Positions 21,778-31,496 of a DNA stretch of 64,000 nt are shown here, one piece after another. Position numbers and translations under genes: made by a program. The DNA is from Bolinopsis microptera. Lineage: Eukaryota; Ctenophora; Tentaculata; Lobata; Bolinopsidae. The notes below the pieces were generated by a model. The model ran no database searches and was not told the origin of the DNA. It worked only from the letters and a program-made list of their open reading frames with translations. Every line of letters starts with the position of its first letter. Within the stretch, counting starts at the first letter, position 1. Location of the stretch: contig NC_087083.1 in assembly GCF_026151205.1 (NCBI RefSeq), positions 9,173,460 to 9,237,459 on the forward strand, written 5' to 3'.

Positions 21778-22113
21778 TCAACTTCGAATGAGGAGATCGG
21801 GGTTCGATATGATTGGGCTGTAACCAACATCCTGGTAAAGTACTTGATCCACTTTAAAGCCGGTGACCCTTGTCCCTTTACCATTAGATATGAATCTTGA
21901 TATTCCATTGTCTGCTAAATCCTTGAGATTTTTACTACATTTTCTAACCTCTGTAATGGTGTCGTAGTCGCCCGTTCCAATAATCTCGTCAATTATCATG
22001 GACAGTATGTCGTTCGGTATGTTTACCGTAAATCTCTTTCTCAACCACTTCTGTGTGCAGTCAACATAGTGATGGTTTTTGGATTTACACGATGTGCAAC
22101 GTCTGATCGTCAT
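21778..22113 (-). CDS. Small zinc-knuckle plus F-box-like protein
   Basis: 111 aa from ATG (22111-22113) to TGA (21778-21780). Residues 5-18 read CTSCKSKNHHYVDC, an exact CX2CX4HX4C zinc knuckle as found in retroviral nucleocapsids and many RNA-binding proteins. Residues of about 30-70 (IPNDILSMIIDEII, then EVRKCSKNLKDLAD) have the spacing and hydrophobic pattern of an F-box, the Skp1-binding helix set (LPxDILxxIxxxL...LRxxCKxxxxL). If both assignments hold, it could link RNA or nucleoprotein recognition to SCF ubiquitin ligases. The 3' end is not supported by homology. A transposon-like TIR starts about 65 bp upstream of the ATG. An overlapping frame at 21654-21908 is a shadow. Confidence 0.5.
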   Translation of the reverse strand: MTIRRCTSCKSKNHHYVDCTQKWLRKRFTVNIPNDILSMIIDEIIGTGDYDTITEVRKCSKNLKDLADNGISRFISNGKGTRVTGFKVDQVLYQDVGYSPIISNPDLLIRS

Positions 22114-22179
22114 TTTCTCTGCGATTATATAATATATATATATCACGTTTTAAAATAGGATCTAACTATAACTATTAGT

Positions 22180-23035
22180 AGAGGCTCTTACGGGCAAAAA
22201 GACGTGTTTTCTGCTACGAGTTTAGAGACCTAACCGCTAATTGGACACAATAGTATGATGTCTAAGGATCGATAATATGTTAAGAAGTATAAATTTGGCC
22301 TTATTAGTCACGTGCTATACCAATGCGCGTTTTAAACTTTGACAGTCTATTACTCTAAGGCAAATAAAGTAATTATATCCAAATTTTGTCAGCAATAAGA
22401 TCACATTATTTTCTATTTAGTGTGAAAATATGAGCTAGAACGGACATAATCTCGCTGAGTTATAGCTGTTTGAAATTTATGATGAACGCGCGGGTGCCAA
22501 TTGATAACAACTAAATGCTTTTGCGCGTAGTGCGCGTCGAAAATTTGGCAAAAACGCTTGCGGAGTGACAATATTCAAACTTCGATTAAGTATATGAAGT
22601 GGGTACTTCTCGGAAAGGAAAAATTTAGGCAAACACGATGTGACTATTTTTGGGTTGATTTAATACAACTGCAAAAAATTATTCAAACTTAAAGCAAAAA
22701 AGTCAAAATTTTTACCACTTTTTTGGATTTTTACCTCAGAACAAATAGAGGGATTTGTTTTATTTTTATACAATCTTGTGCGGCTGTCTTTTAGCTATCT
22801 TTATGCAAGTTTTGCCGACATGCCAACAAAATTAACTTGCTCAAAATATCAAAAAACATGGTTTTTTGGCCTATTTTTGGCCCAAAAATCGGTTTTTTGC
22901 GATTTTACCCCAGAACAATCAGTCCAATCATCTTGAAACCACTTTCAATCGATTCTACGGTCAAAAATACGTCTAGTAAGGTGTATCTGGGGTCCCTAAC
23001 GTATCGAGCAGACAATGCCCGTAAGAGCCTCTACT
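22180..23035. mobile_element. TA-flanked terminal-inverted-repeat element
   Basis: GTAGAGGCTCTTACGGGC at about 22180 is matched by its reverse complement ending at about 23035. Both are bounded by TA, the target duplication expected of Tc1/mariner-type insertion. It is about 860 bp with no transposase ORF, so it is non-autonomous. The interior is AT-rich with several CAAAAA/TTTTTG runs. Confidence 0.7.
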
Positions 23036-23994
23036 ATATATAAGAGATTAATCCCCGGAGACCAACGCGCGCGGGTGAATTAGCTGTATTGTAGGGTTGT
23101 TTTGTTTCGTCAGTAAAATTACCGTAGATGGTCTCCGGAGAAGGTCATGGAACTGCAAACCGGAGAAATATCCGGAGAAATAATAGTAAACGATCTCCGT
23201 CTAATAATTTGGCATTCTACGATCTTCTCACTTTTGGAGAAATAAAATAACCGGTCAATCTTTATATACATAAACACATCTCCATTTTTATACCGGCGAG
23301 CATCATCATTTATATAGCGCTTTATCGGAATATCTCATTTATATAGCGGTTCATATGCACGTGCAATTTATATAGCGGCGAACTTCAACTTTAAAATGTA
23401 GGCGGTTAATCATCAGTTCTATTCTAAGAGCTCTATTCATAAAAGTGAGGTTGCTTTACTACAGTTGCCTAATGAAACCTTTTACCTGGTGAGATGAATG
23501 GTGAATGGGTGAATTGATAAGTGAATGAATTTGAGGTACCTGATGATTACCTCCTGTAGTATAGCTATATAGCTGGCCACTGTAGTGCACCCTCACTTAT
23601 CCTTACCTTACGTTAATATAAGTATTTATAGTATATAGGCCGGTTCCGTTGTCGGCCAGGATCGCCGTATTAGCCACGCTGAGGGCTTTGTTAAGTAGTA
23701 TATAAATTAATTGGTGGTGATTTCATGGTTTATCTTATCAGCTTATAGTTATACCTTTGGTGACCGGATTGGTGAGTGTGCTGCATGCTTTGTGAAGACA
23801 CACATGTTGTTTTATACAATGAAACGCGTCTTAGGGTTTAGTTAAATTAAATGCTACAAATATCATACTGTATAATCTGGCGTGCTCGTCGCGCACGACA
23901 CAGATGCCACTGTTTTGTGTCGCCCAACTTTTTCGTCTCACACTTCTTCGATCATTCTCGTGGTTTTCGCCGTGAGTTTACTCTTCCCAATCAT
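23036..23994. other. Gene-free, promoter-like stretch
   Basis: Several CTCCGGAG and CCGGAGAAAT words occur near 23050-23190. A 29-bp periodic array lies at 23308-23394. No supported CDS. Confidence 0.4.
23308..23394 (+). repeat. Three ATTTATATAGCG boxes at exact 29-bp spacing
   Basis: ATTTATATAGCG starts at 23308, 23337 and 23366, separated by different 17-bp spacers. The 12-mer contains a TATA-like TATATAG. Confidence 0.75.
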
Positions 23995-24369
23995 TCACCA
24001 GTTTGTCTCGCCCACTACAGTTGACATGTTTAGTAATGTCAGCGCGTTTATATTTGACATATCTACTAGCGCCCGGCTTCCTTTTCTGTCAACTTGGATC
24101 CCTGGCCCTTTTGGTCTCCAGCTGAGATCGCAGATCGTCACTTCAGTTTCTTCCTCCAGTTCACGGACGGCGGGCGCCATCATAATCTTTTTTAAGACCT
24201 TTAACGCGCCCAATAGCGCCGAGGATGGTCCCACGATGGAAACTCGCCGGACCGCATTGCATGTGTATGCTTCCGCCATAATATCCGGCTGTGGGGGGGT
24301 GTTACCTAAGCTCAGGAAAGGATCCCCATATAGCCTAATTCTGGAAGGATCTATCGGGAACAGGTAGTA
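23995..24369 (-). CDS. GC-richer orphan coding segment
   Basis: The minus strand is open from 24369 to a TGA at 23995. The first ATG is at 24279, giving 94 aa, while the upstream open part (reads RLYGDPFLSLGNTPPQPD) is also coding-like. After the ATG come VRRVSIVGPSSALLGALKVL and ELEEETEVTICDLSWRPKGP, with alternating basic and acidic character, unlike the hydrophobic antisense frame over the same DNA. Local GC is near 50 percent against about 35 percent around it, which suggests a coding or imported origin. The I-V-G-P-S-S-A run faintly recalls a KH-type GxxG loop, but I do not identify the family. It could be an exon or a remnant of a mobile gene. Confidence 0.35.
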   Translation of the reverse strand, partial: YYLFPIDPSRIRLYGDPFLSLGNTPPQPDIMAEAYTCNAVRRVSIVGPSSALLGALKVLKKIMMAPAVRELEEETEVTICDLSWRPKGPGIQVDRKGSRALVDMSNINALTLLNMSTVVGETNW

Positions 24370-24620
24370 CTAGTAGTGCGAGAAAATGTGATGAGGTATT
24401 ATGTATATTAACCGCATATTATGCATTATACAACAGAACTTAACTTAAGTATAAACCAATCTTAACATCAATATCTTGATACCATTTGAAGCAACGATAA
24501 CAATATGACCAACAACAAAAAAAACTTCCCCATTTGTTCTTGTACTTTTCTCTTTTTTTCTTTTTTTTTCTCGTTAATCATAGCAACTCTGATTACACCC
24601 TTAGCTTCTGCAAGCCTTAT

Positions 24621-25037
24621 TCATCGTTCACCACTCTTTAGGGATGAGTCTAGATAGCTATCGAAAATGATATGAATCACCTCAGCAGTAGGGTTATTCT
24701 TCAAACTTCTTACAAACGTTTCAGCAATCATGGAACCGAATGTCCAAGAGATATGCTTCCAGGTTAGATTAAAACAAAGTGGCACAGAAGATTTTTGAAC
24801 AGCTTTGTCAATACTGTGGCCTCTGATGAAAGACATAAAATCAATAACAACAGAATTACTTTCACCTGGAAGGTAGTTGTAATCGTCTACTGTCACTGTC
24901 AGCTTTGCACGGCTTTCAACGTCTCCGGACATTTCATGTTTTCTGGGATTCTCCATAAGCATGCCATCAAACAGAGGACTATACCTAAAAGGATTATTTC
25001 TGTAATACTTCACGTAGATCACCTTTCTTTTCTTTGG
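24621..25037 (-). CDS. Exon with PKKRKV nuclear signal and a conserved IHIIFD motif
   Basis: An open frame of 139 codons starts directly after a splice-acceptor-like TTGAACATAG (25038-25040) and ends at TGA (24621). The first in-frame ATG is at 24960-24962. It opens with PKKRKV, matching the classical monopartite nuclear localisation signal. It then has SVVIDFMSFIRGH, and ends AETFVRSLKNNPTAEVIHII followed by FDSYLDSSLKSGER. The last block (hydrophobic strand, FD.Y...S.K...R) resembles one I recall from many multicopy uncharacterised invertebrate proteins, where it usually continues further. Here a stop comes immediately after GER, so the copy is likely truncated. Function is unknown. The D residues near VVID and IIFD could be metal ligands of a PIN-like or NYN-like nuclease fold; this is speculation. 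Confidence 0.4.
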   Translation of the reverse strand, partial: PKKRKVIYVKYYRNNPFRYSPLFDGMLMENPRKHEMSGDVESRAKLTVTVDDYNYLPGESNSVVIDFMSFIRGHSIDKAVQKSSVPLCFNLTWKHISWTFGSMIAETFVRSLKNNPTAEVIHIIFDSYLDSSLKSGER

Positions 25038-25125
25038 CTATGTTCAAAGTTTTAATTCATCTTCGGCGAAGCACGTCGCGTCCTTTTTCGTACTTCACCG
25101 TTACGCCACGCGGTTGTTCAGGGAA

Positions 25126-25630
25126 TGTCTCTCTGCTAATGGTGTTTAGTAGGTTTTAATATTGTACGTATATTAGTTCACATAAAATGAAGAAAAACAC
25201 AAATTTAGTCGGAGAAAAAAGAAAGAAAAAGAAAAAAAAAAGAAAAAATATTAGCGCTAATAATTAACGATACGACATGAAGTAGAGAACGATTTTAGAA
25301 TGATATAATTCGGCAGGGTATCGCATTCCTTATAGTTCATATTATTTGTATAGAGGTAGCTTCGCAGTAACAACAAGGACAAAAGGTAACCTTGTTTAGT
25401 CGCCCAAATTTGCCAATCTGTTGAGGCCGAGTGCCCATTATACAATACCCTCCTCATTGATCTCATCTTCAAAGTGCTTTTCCATCATCCTACTGAGTTG
25501 TAGGCTATTATTCCATTGCGAAAATGATGGCATATAATACTGTCATACTATAATTGTAACTGAACTTGTAATTAATGTAAAAAGTAATTTTAAACAAGTA
25601 ATTGTCTTGTAACTGGTTTCCTTGTGATCC
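25126..25630 (-). repeat. 500-bp repeat, copy 1, with a 31-codon ORF
   Basis: Repeats 27010-27540. It includes an A/G-rich (GAAAAA) tract and, on the minus strand at 25438-25533, an ATG-started ORF of 31 codons (MPSFSQWNN...MMEKHFEDEINEEG). Its frame is shifted by indels in the second copy. The ORF might be an exon; its status is unknown. Confidence 0.6.
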
Positions 25631-25639
25631 CATTTAAGA

Positions 25640-26117
25640 CTATCGTGTCCCATGCTATATTTATATTTGTCGACTGATTTTCAGTCAGCCTCGACCTAAC
25701 GGTCATCCTTTCCAAGATTACCTCCGCAAACTCAAAAGCAGAACAATCATCCATCTGACGCGGACGATTCGAAGCATCAATACTCCTATAGTATCTGGTG
25801 GTGTAGTTGTCAAAAGGATCCTTCGTTATTTAAACCAATATCTGAAATCCTCGTCTGATTTTTCCGTCTCACAGATACCTGTAATTTGAATTTCATCATA
25901 AACCATTACATTAATTTACCATTATCTCAATATGAAGGAAGAAATTGAGAAATAACGGCTTCTTAAACTCAAATGGTTTGATAAGCCGTCTTGTACACTG
26001 TATGCTTGTATCATCAAGAGCAAATATTATGCAAAAAATTACTGAATATCAATCAATAAAATTGTTATCCGAATAAATATCTTACATCGCTCCCCGAACA
26101 CGTTTCCGTTGGTTGAA
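25640..26117. other. No gene seen
   Basis: AT-rich. TAAAATTGTTATCCGAATAA near 26060 recurs near 42675, so this belongs to the same repeat family as the 25-43 kb region. Confidence 0.4.
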
Positions 26118-26333
26118 TTAGTGTTCGGATGTGCAATGGATCTTATAAGCGACTGATAGCATCCCATTTCTCATATAGTACTCGTAGATTAGTACTCTCT
26201 GCCAACAGTTGTCGTGGTTTGTTGGTCTTACGTTGAAAATCGACTTAAATAGGACAGCTGCGTTTTTGTAACTGTCAATTTTCACATGATCTTGAGGTAC
26301 ACATTCAAGCACGTTGATTAAAAGCTTGAAGTC
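26118..26333 (-). pseudogene. Coding remnant joined to the tandem-unit family
   Basis: The minus strand is open for 72 codons (DFKLLINVLECVPQDHVKID, then NVRPTNHDNCWQRVLIYEYY) before a stop. It has no clear start. Its first part contains AATCAACGTGCTTG, the same motif context as the gene copies at 30.3, 33.4 and 36.4 kb. Its last residues are encoded by GTGTTCGGATGTGCAATGGA (plus-strand sense), which is shared with the tandem unit. It is probably a junction-spanning remnant. Unrecognised family. Confidence 0.3.
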
Positions 26334-26514
26334 TCACTTCCGGACCCATGGTAACGTTGTGAAAGCCTTCGTTGGTTAGCACTTAGCTCTAACGTTAACG
26401 AATAGTTTTTTCCTGGGGGTTTGTGTCCATGTTAATATTTGGTTCAGCGTTGTTAACCGTTGTAATTTCCTTTTGAAGGAATTGATTGCTATCAGCCTGA
26501 GTGTTGGCTAGAGA

Positions 26515-26878
26515 CGTTGATTCTAGAATATTAGTAATAGAAATAGGGGATAGTGTATTACTTTCGTTCGTTGATTTTTTGAGAAGATTCGTTGTCTATA
26601 ATGACTAATTCATCATTCATGGCGTTGATTTCCATGTCTACCTCATAGTCGCTATTTGACTGAGAGGATGGAATGTCTAAGCTATCGTTGAAAATGTTTT
26701 GTAGCATAGGGCTATTATCAATACTGACCTTGTCCAGTGTTTCTCGTTGACTTGTTATTGATTCTTCATGACCCGTTGATTTGGTCGTTGAATTCGTTGG
26801 TACACTATGATCCATAGTTTCCTGCCTTTCCTCTAGGAGCTCAGCTTCGTCATCTGTGTGATCGTTGACTGCGCTCAT
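26515..26878 (-). CDS. Acidic, CAACG-studded gene: N-terminal part
   Basis: An ATG (26876-26878) opens 106 codons of very acidic, Ser/Thr/Asn-rich and probably disordered protein (MSAVNDHTDDEAELLEERQE...), with a stop at 26558. The coding strand carries CAACG about every 45 nt in more than one frame: ATC AAC GCC, then TCA ACG, then CAA CGA. It continues at the same density past the stop (to about 26330), so the stop may be an exon end or a recent lesion. A noisy copy of the same segment lies at 41950-42180, upstream of the motif-rich downstream part. That suggests this is the N-terminus of the family seen at 30.1-30.9 kb. No recognised domain. Confidence 0.35.
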
Positions 26879-27009
26879 AAATTACTGGAAGAAGAGATAA
26901 CGGGCCCTCGACTATGAGCATAATTTTATTTCCCGGAAGGAAGTCTTCAGGGGCAAGAGGACGATGCGACTGCCTATTATTCTCCCGAGGTTGTCCAGGA
27001 GATGTCTGT

Positions 27010-27540
27010 CTCTGCTAATAGTGTTTAGTAGGTTGTAATATTTTACGTATATTAGTTCATATACAAATTCAGAAAAATACAAATTTAGCCGGAGAAAAAA
27101 GGAAAAAAAAAGAAAAAATAGAGAAAAAGAAAAGAAAAAAAGAAACAAAAATGAGCGCAAATAATTAACGATACGACATGATATGAAGAAAAGAAGCATT
27201 TTATAATGATATTTTTCGGCAGGGTATCGCAATCCTATTAGTGATTATATTATTTGTATTGAGGTTATAGCTTCGCAGTAACAATAAGAACGAAAGGTAA
27301 CCTTGTTTAGTCGCTCAAATTTGCCAATCTGTTGAGGGTTGATTGGCCATTATCTAATACCCTTCTCATTGATCTCATCTTCAAACTGCTTTTCCATCAT
27401 CCTACTGAGTTGTAGCCTATTAAATTATTCCATTGCGAAAATGATGGCATAGAATACTGTCACGATATAATTGTAACTGAACTTGTAAATGTAAAAAATA
27501 ATTTTAAACAAATAATTGTTTTGTAAGTGGTCTCCTTGTG
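27010..27540 (-). repeat. 500-bp repeat, copy 2
   Basis: Direct partner of 25126-25630, with the poly-purine tract interrupted. Its left edge follows GTCTCTGCTAATAGTGTTTA. Confidence 0.6.
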
Positions 27541-27599
27541 AGACCTCAAGCAACATAACAGTGTCAAACAGAGGGGATTTCTCGAGATGATTCTAATGG

Positions 27600-27776
27600 A
27601 TATCTTTTCCCCCAAACTTCGCTGAGAAGGTGACTGCTTTTGAAAATCCCAAGGGATGCACAAGGGCACTGCATGGGCAGTTCGCTTGTGCATCTTCAAG
27701 TGCCATAGGTTTCCTGGAATTGCAATGTAATAAGTTTCTTATATAACCGCTCCTGTATTCTGTATGTTGCAGAAAC
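27600..27776 (-). pseudogene. Zinc-ribbon exon, copy 3, internally deleted
   Basis: Acceptor TTGATATTTTCCCAG, then an in-frame VSATYRIQERLYKKLITLQF and QETY. The sequence then jumps directly to the CACTTGAAGATGCACAAGCG part, so the first CxxC is deleted. Because its early frame is intact, this copy shows the exon begins in phase 0. Confidence 0.55.
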
Positions 27777-27911
27777 CTGGGAAAATATCAATTTGTTAAT
27801 AAAGCTAAGTGTCATATTCAATACCAGAAAAATAGCATAAAAATGTAACACCAAACATAACAAAAAAGCGTTCAACTCAATAATTAAACTAGTTATGTAA
27901 CAGATTGCCAA

Positions 27912-28330
27912 TGAGGAGGATAAATTGAAATTCTAGGAGTAGATTGTATGAAAAATACCCTAATCATAAAAAATACTTACAGACCCTCCTACTCGAGTCG
28001 TTTAGCGGTTCTTTTCAGCCTACTAGTACTATCCCAAATGTTAAATGTATTTTATTTTCAACATAAAATTTAACACTTAACATACTTCTAAGCCTAGTCT
28101 CGTCGTTATTTGATATTTCAATAAAAATATTAAGTTAACATTTAACATACTTCTGATAGTCCCTGTCTCGCCTTTCTTTCTATTAGGTTAACACTTAACA
28201 TACTTCTTGGCCTTGTCTTGCCGTTCTCTAAGTAAATATTATGAATCTTATTATATTTCGACTCGTCTTTCGTTTTATACTATTACTATTTACTATTCGT
28301 TAACTTTTTAAAAATATTTACATTTAGTTA
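27912..28330. repeat. TTAACACTTAACATACTTCT repeats
   Basis: The words TTAACACTTAACATACTTCT and TTGTCTTGCCGTTCTCTAAG occur several times at about 28060-28290 and again inside each tandem unit (about 31880-32040, 34950-35100, 38020-38180). No gene. Confidence 0.7.
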
Positions 28331-28333
28331 ATC

Positions 28334-28394
28334 ACAACGTGTGTTACGCGTAGATGATAATAATAAGTTAATAATAATAACATTAAAAATAATA
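28334..28394 (+). repeat. Unit-terminal sequence, solo copy
   Basis: AACGTGTGTTACGCGTAGAT followed by the (AATAAT)-type tract ACATTAAAAATAAT. The same 60 bp sits at each start of the 3.07-kb units (29768, 32802, 35870). Here it directly interrupts a coding sequence (28383-28613). Confidence 0.75.
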
Positions 28395-28613
28395 TTCATG
28401 GAACTCTCTGGGCGGTTTACTGCCGTGAAACAGTAGGGGCATGACGTGTTTGCATAGAGCTGTCGCGAGCTGTGGTCCCTGCTCCTCGTCGTCGAGCATT
28501 ATATCGGGCGTCTTTGTCGTGGTTCTCCTGGCGAGCTGTCGCGCCGCCTCATGAAAGCGGGGCGACGGTATGATCTCTTCGTGGTTCCATTCTGACATCG
28601 GTGGGTTTGTCAT
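28383..28613 (-). pseudogene. KPPR-family gene, cut at the unit terminus
   Basis: ATG at 28611-28613; 76 codons. The body (PSPRFHEAARQLARRT, then DDEEQGPQLATALCKHVMPL and LFHGSKPPREF) is clearly related to the segment at 38171-38539 (VELAQALSTHVLPLLFLGGK then PPRNLYERILA). Similarity ends at REFHE/RNLYE, exactly where the unit-terminal repeat begins, and the last residues YYF are read from that repeat. This is therefore a 3'-truncated gene or exon broken by insertion or recombination. The family is not recognised. Confidence 0.5.
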
Positions 28614-29089
28614 GTTGCTGCTGTGGAAGAATAGGGTTAGTAGCGTTAAAACACCGGCTGGGGGGAGTAGCTTTTATTTTCGTAACGTACAAATTTACGG
28701 CGTATTTTGCCGAATTTCAAGCTTGGCTGCTGACGTCCACATTGACATCAGTTTTTTTTTTTTTTTCTTGAAGTCCAATGACTTCATCGTCGACTTAGTT
28801 GACGTTTTACTAATATATAGCTTCGACTTATATCGGGCGTTATATATTTTTCTTAAAAAATTCGAGCTTGCTTTAGACGTTAATTTAAAACATGATTTTT
28901 ACTTCACTCCTGACCTCATAACGTTACTCGTTATATACACTTGACATTCATCGTAGTACGAGACAGAACTCACAATTTGAATATCTATAAGTAACCAGTC
29001 ATCATCTAGTGTACTTCGGTGGTTTATCCTACTATATTTACAATTAACCTGGTTCTTCTCCGCCCAATAACTCACATATGCTTTATCTT
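28614..29089. other. No supported gene
   Basis: Contains a poly-T tract near 28752-28766. A long plus-strand ORF starting antisense to the KPPR-family gene has no conserved content and is not called. Confidence 0.4.
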
Positions 29090-29525
29090 AACTGTTGGCG
29101 GAATCGGCAATACTCCGCCGTTACATCTGCAGGAATAATATCTTAAAACTTATATAGCGCGGCGCTTGTACATTTCTCACATCTCACACACTCGTCACAC
29201 CACATGTTTCACGTGAGTCAGTCATCGCCATAATACACTTGGACGGCTTATCCTAAATTACCTACCTACTTATCCTGACTCACCTTCGCTCATCGCGGCA
29301 ACGACCATTTGTCGGCATCTGCAGGAATATCATGCTACTTCGCTTGAGATGTCTCACACTGTAACTTAATTCGTAATAAACGGGGCCCTGCTGGTTTAAC
29401 TTTCACTTGCGTTGACTATTCTAGGGCTCGCGAGCCACATGCTCCGCGACTACACACGCTTTCAGGAACTGCGCTGTTACAGAGAGTACTGAATATAAAA
29501 TCCAAAGGGGATTCAGTGGGTACCT
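29090..29525 (+). repeat. Divergent 430-bp repeat, copy 1
   Basis: Related to 43155-43440 (GGCGGAATC, CTGCAGG.ATA, TTCGCTTGAGAT, CACTGTAACTTA, GACTCGCGAG-like blocks). Non-coding. Confidence 0.6.
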
Positions 29526-29861
29526 ACTACCTATCTCTATCACAACACAGCAGCTTACTTGAATGGTTGCGCTTTTGCGCGGTTCATACGTCAACTTAAC
29601 TTAAATATTGGGGCCCCTACCAGCTGCTTGCATATGATTCACTCAAATTTGTCTCGCTCGTACATACTTCGTCACTCATTTCATTCGTCAGTACATAATT
29701 TTTGGGCTCCCCCACACAACATTTCCATTGGACACCACTTGTAAAATGAAACCCGGGGTGTACGTGCAACGTGTGTTACGCGTAGATGATAATGATAAGT
29801 TAATAATAATAACATTAAAAATAATACTTAAACTGAAACTCGGGATGTACGTGTAACGTGT

Positions 29862-29873
29862 GTTACGCGTAAC
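29862..29873. repeat. Perfect 12-bp palindrome GTTACGCGTAAC
   Basis: Occurs next to every unit junction (also at 32931-32942 and about 35999-36010). It is a candidate binding or cleavage site; that role is inferred. Confidence 0.6.
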
Positions 29874-30076
29874 AGCCGAGCAATAGTGATACGAGCTCGT
29901 TCGTTACAACTAGATGTAGCGTGCGATCGTGGTCGTGCGTGTGGCTCATTGCGGTCTTGCGTGACGTGCTTGTAGACATACTAACTTAAGCGAGGGGGTT
30001 AGAATGATAACAAATGTGACTGCATCGTGTACGAAAGCGGTACTCGTATAACAGTATAATATACAGCGTGATCTAA

Positions 30077-30942
30077 TTACTTTTTAGGCTGCTTTATAAC
30101 GAGGAATACCCTCGGTACGACCGGCCACATTTGACAAGTCCACGAGGGATGCACTCTTGCACTCGTGCATCTTAACTTATGACCTAGCACACAGCTGCCG
30201 TCCAGCCCTTTCATATACATTCCATTTCCGGTTGTTCGTAGGGTAGGTTGAAGTTCAACGTATCCTCGTTGAAGTCTGCTAGGGCAAGCACGTTGATTCC
30301 TACCTTCGCCTTGTATTACCCCTCTTGCTGGTGAGAGGGGATCGTTGATAGTCTCTTTTGGATTCGTTCCATAAGAACAACCATTTTCTTCCAGCTTAAT
30401 CTGCTTGTCTTCTCTCCTCATTGAATTCTTGGTGAGGAGGCACCACATTGGACGTCGTTGATCTGTCCCTATTGATTTTCTGGGCCATTCTATTAAAGGA
30501 GACTGATCTGGCCCGATCTGTATTATCTCTAGCAGTTGGGTGAGCCCTTCGTTGGTAAGGCTCCCTATTCCTTTGTTGGTGGTTCGATTCTCTTCGACCA
30601 TTTTGGATTTCCCTATTCTGTAGACTTGAGGTACTGGTGGGACGTGAAGTTGACGGTCGTTGATCTCGTTTGCAGCTTCCGAAGCTTTTAATTGGTCAAG
30701 TTGATAATTTTATTTTCTGAATTAAAATCGTTGATATATTTTAATCGAAGGCTCTCTTGTTGCCTTATTTTATCTGAAAGTGTTATTGAATGGTTAAGTT
30801 CACTTTCAGATAATTGGCTGGATATAGCCACCGTTGGTATTTGACGTTGTAATATATCAGAGTAAGTACTAAATGGATTTTTCAAAGTAGCCGTTGATTC
30901 GCTAATCGTATTGCACTTACCTGTTTTATACTCACCTGTCAT
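30077..30942 (-). CDS. CAACG-rich gene copy in unit 1
   Basis: Two adjacent open frames (30688-30942, 84 codons, starting MTGEYKTGKCNTISESTATL; and 30077-30601, 174 codons) cover one family whose best frame changes between them. The downstream part in one frame reads KVGINVLALADFNEDTLNF, identical to the intact plus-strand copy at 40418-41050. In this copy the frame shifts there. The coding strand carries ATCAACG or TCAACG at least nine times. Together with 26515-26878 it looks like a gene with an acidic N-terminus, a charged middle and the ADFNEDTLNF region. Stops between segments imply introns or decay. The product is not recognised, and I cannot exclude a retroelement Gag-like protein. Confidence 0.35.
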
Positions 30943-31496
30943 CTGAGCTGGTCGTTGATCTCGCTCCAGATTTAACTTCCGTCTCCAGTCGAAGGGCGGA
31001 TTTAGTCGTCTTCCCGTTGATCGGAAGTTTTCGAGAAATCGGTTAGGCCTTTAGTAAATTACCAAACTACACTCTGCTACTTTAGTAAATTACCAAACTA
31101 CACTCAGCTGCTCCTTTATAAATTACCAAATGATCCGAGAAAGTAAGCACAGATTCTAACTCGTTCCAGCCAGACCGGGCCACGATCGACTTTGTTGATG
31201 TAAGTAAACAAGTGAGTAGCAATACTGGGTGTCCACGTTACTATAGCAACCGAGCATAGCCCTATAAGTATAACAACTATAAGGATACCTGTAAAGATAG
31301 TGACTTATTTATTTATTAAATTACTTATTAATTTATTTCTTAATTATTTGCGCGCGCAAATATTATTTTTTCATTTTACCAATATAATTATAAGCCGCGC
31401 AATTAATATTTTATTTTATTTTTACGTGAATCCTCATACTGTATCTTCACGCCCCTTGACTCGATGAGGTGAGTCATCGTAGAGCGCCGTGGTCCC

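Noticed and set aside
23308-23394. CRISPR-like spacing of three repeats
   Set aside because: Eukaryotic context, 12-bp repeat, only three units and no cas genes.
23882-24367. 161-codon plus-strand ORF
   Set aside because: Antisense to the more plausible minus-strand ORF. Its hydrophobic runs are typical of a reverse reading of a soluble gene.
24795-25055. Plus-strand ORF over the PKKRKV exon
   Set aside because: Shadow of the minus-strand exon, without recognisable features.
28570-28944. 124-codon plus-strand ORF
   Set aside because: The first part is antisense to the KPPR-family gene. The rest is AT-driven hydrophobic sequence with no repeats or motifs.
30575-30601. GGTTCGATTC resembling a tRNA T-arm
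   Set aside because: The stems do not pair, there is no A box or acceptor stem, and it lies in the CAACG-rich gene copies.
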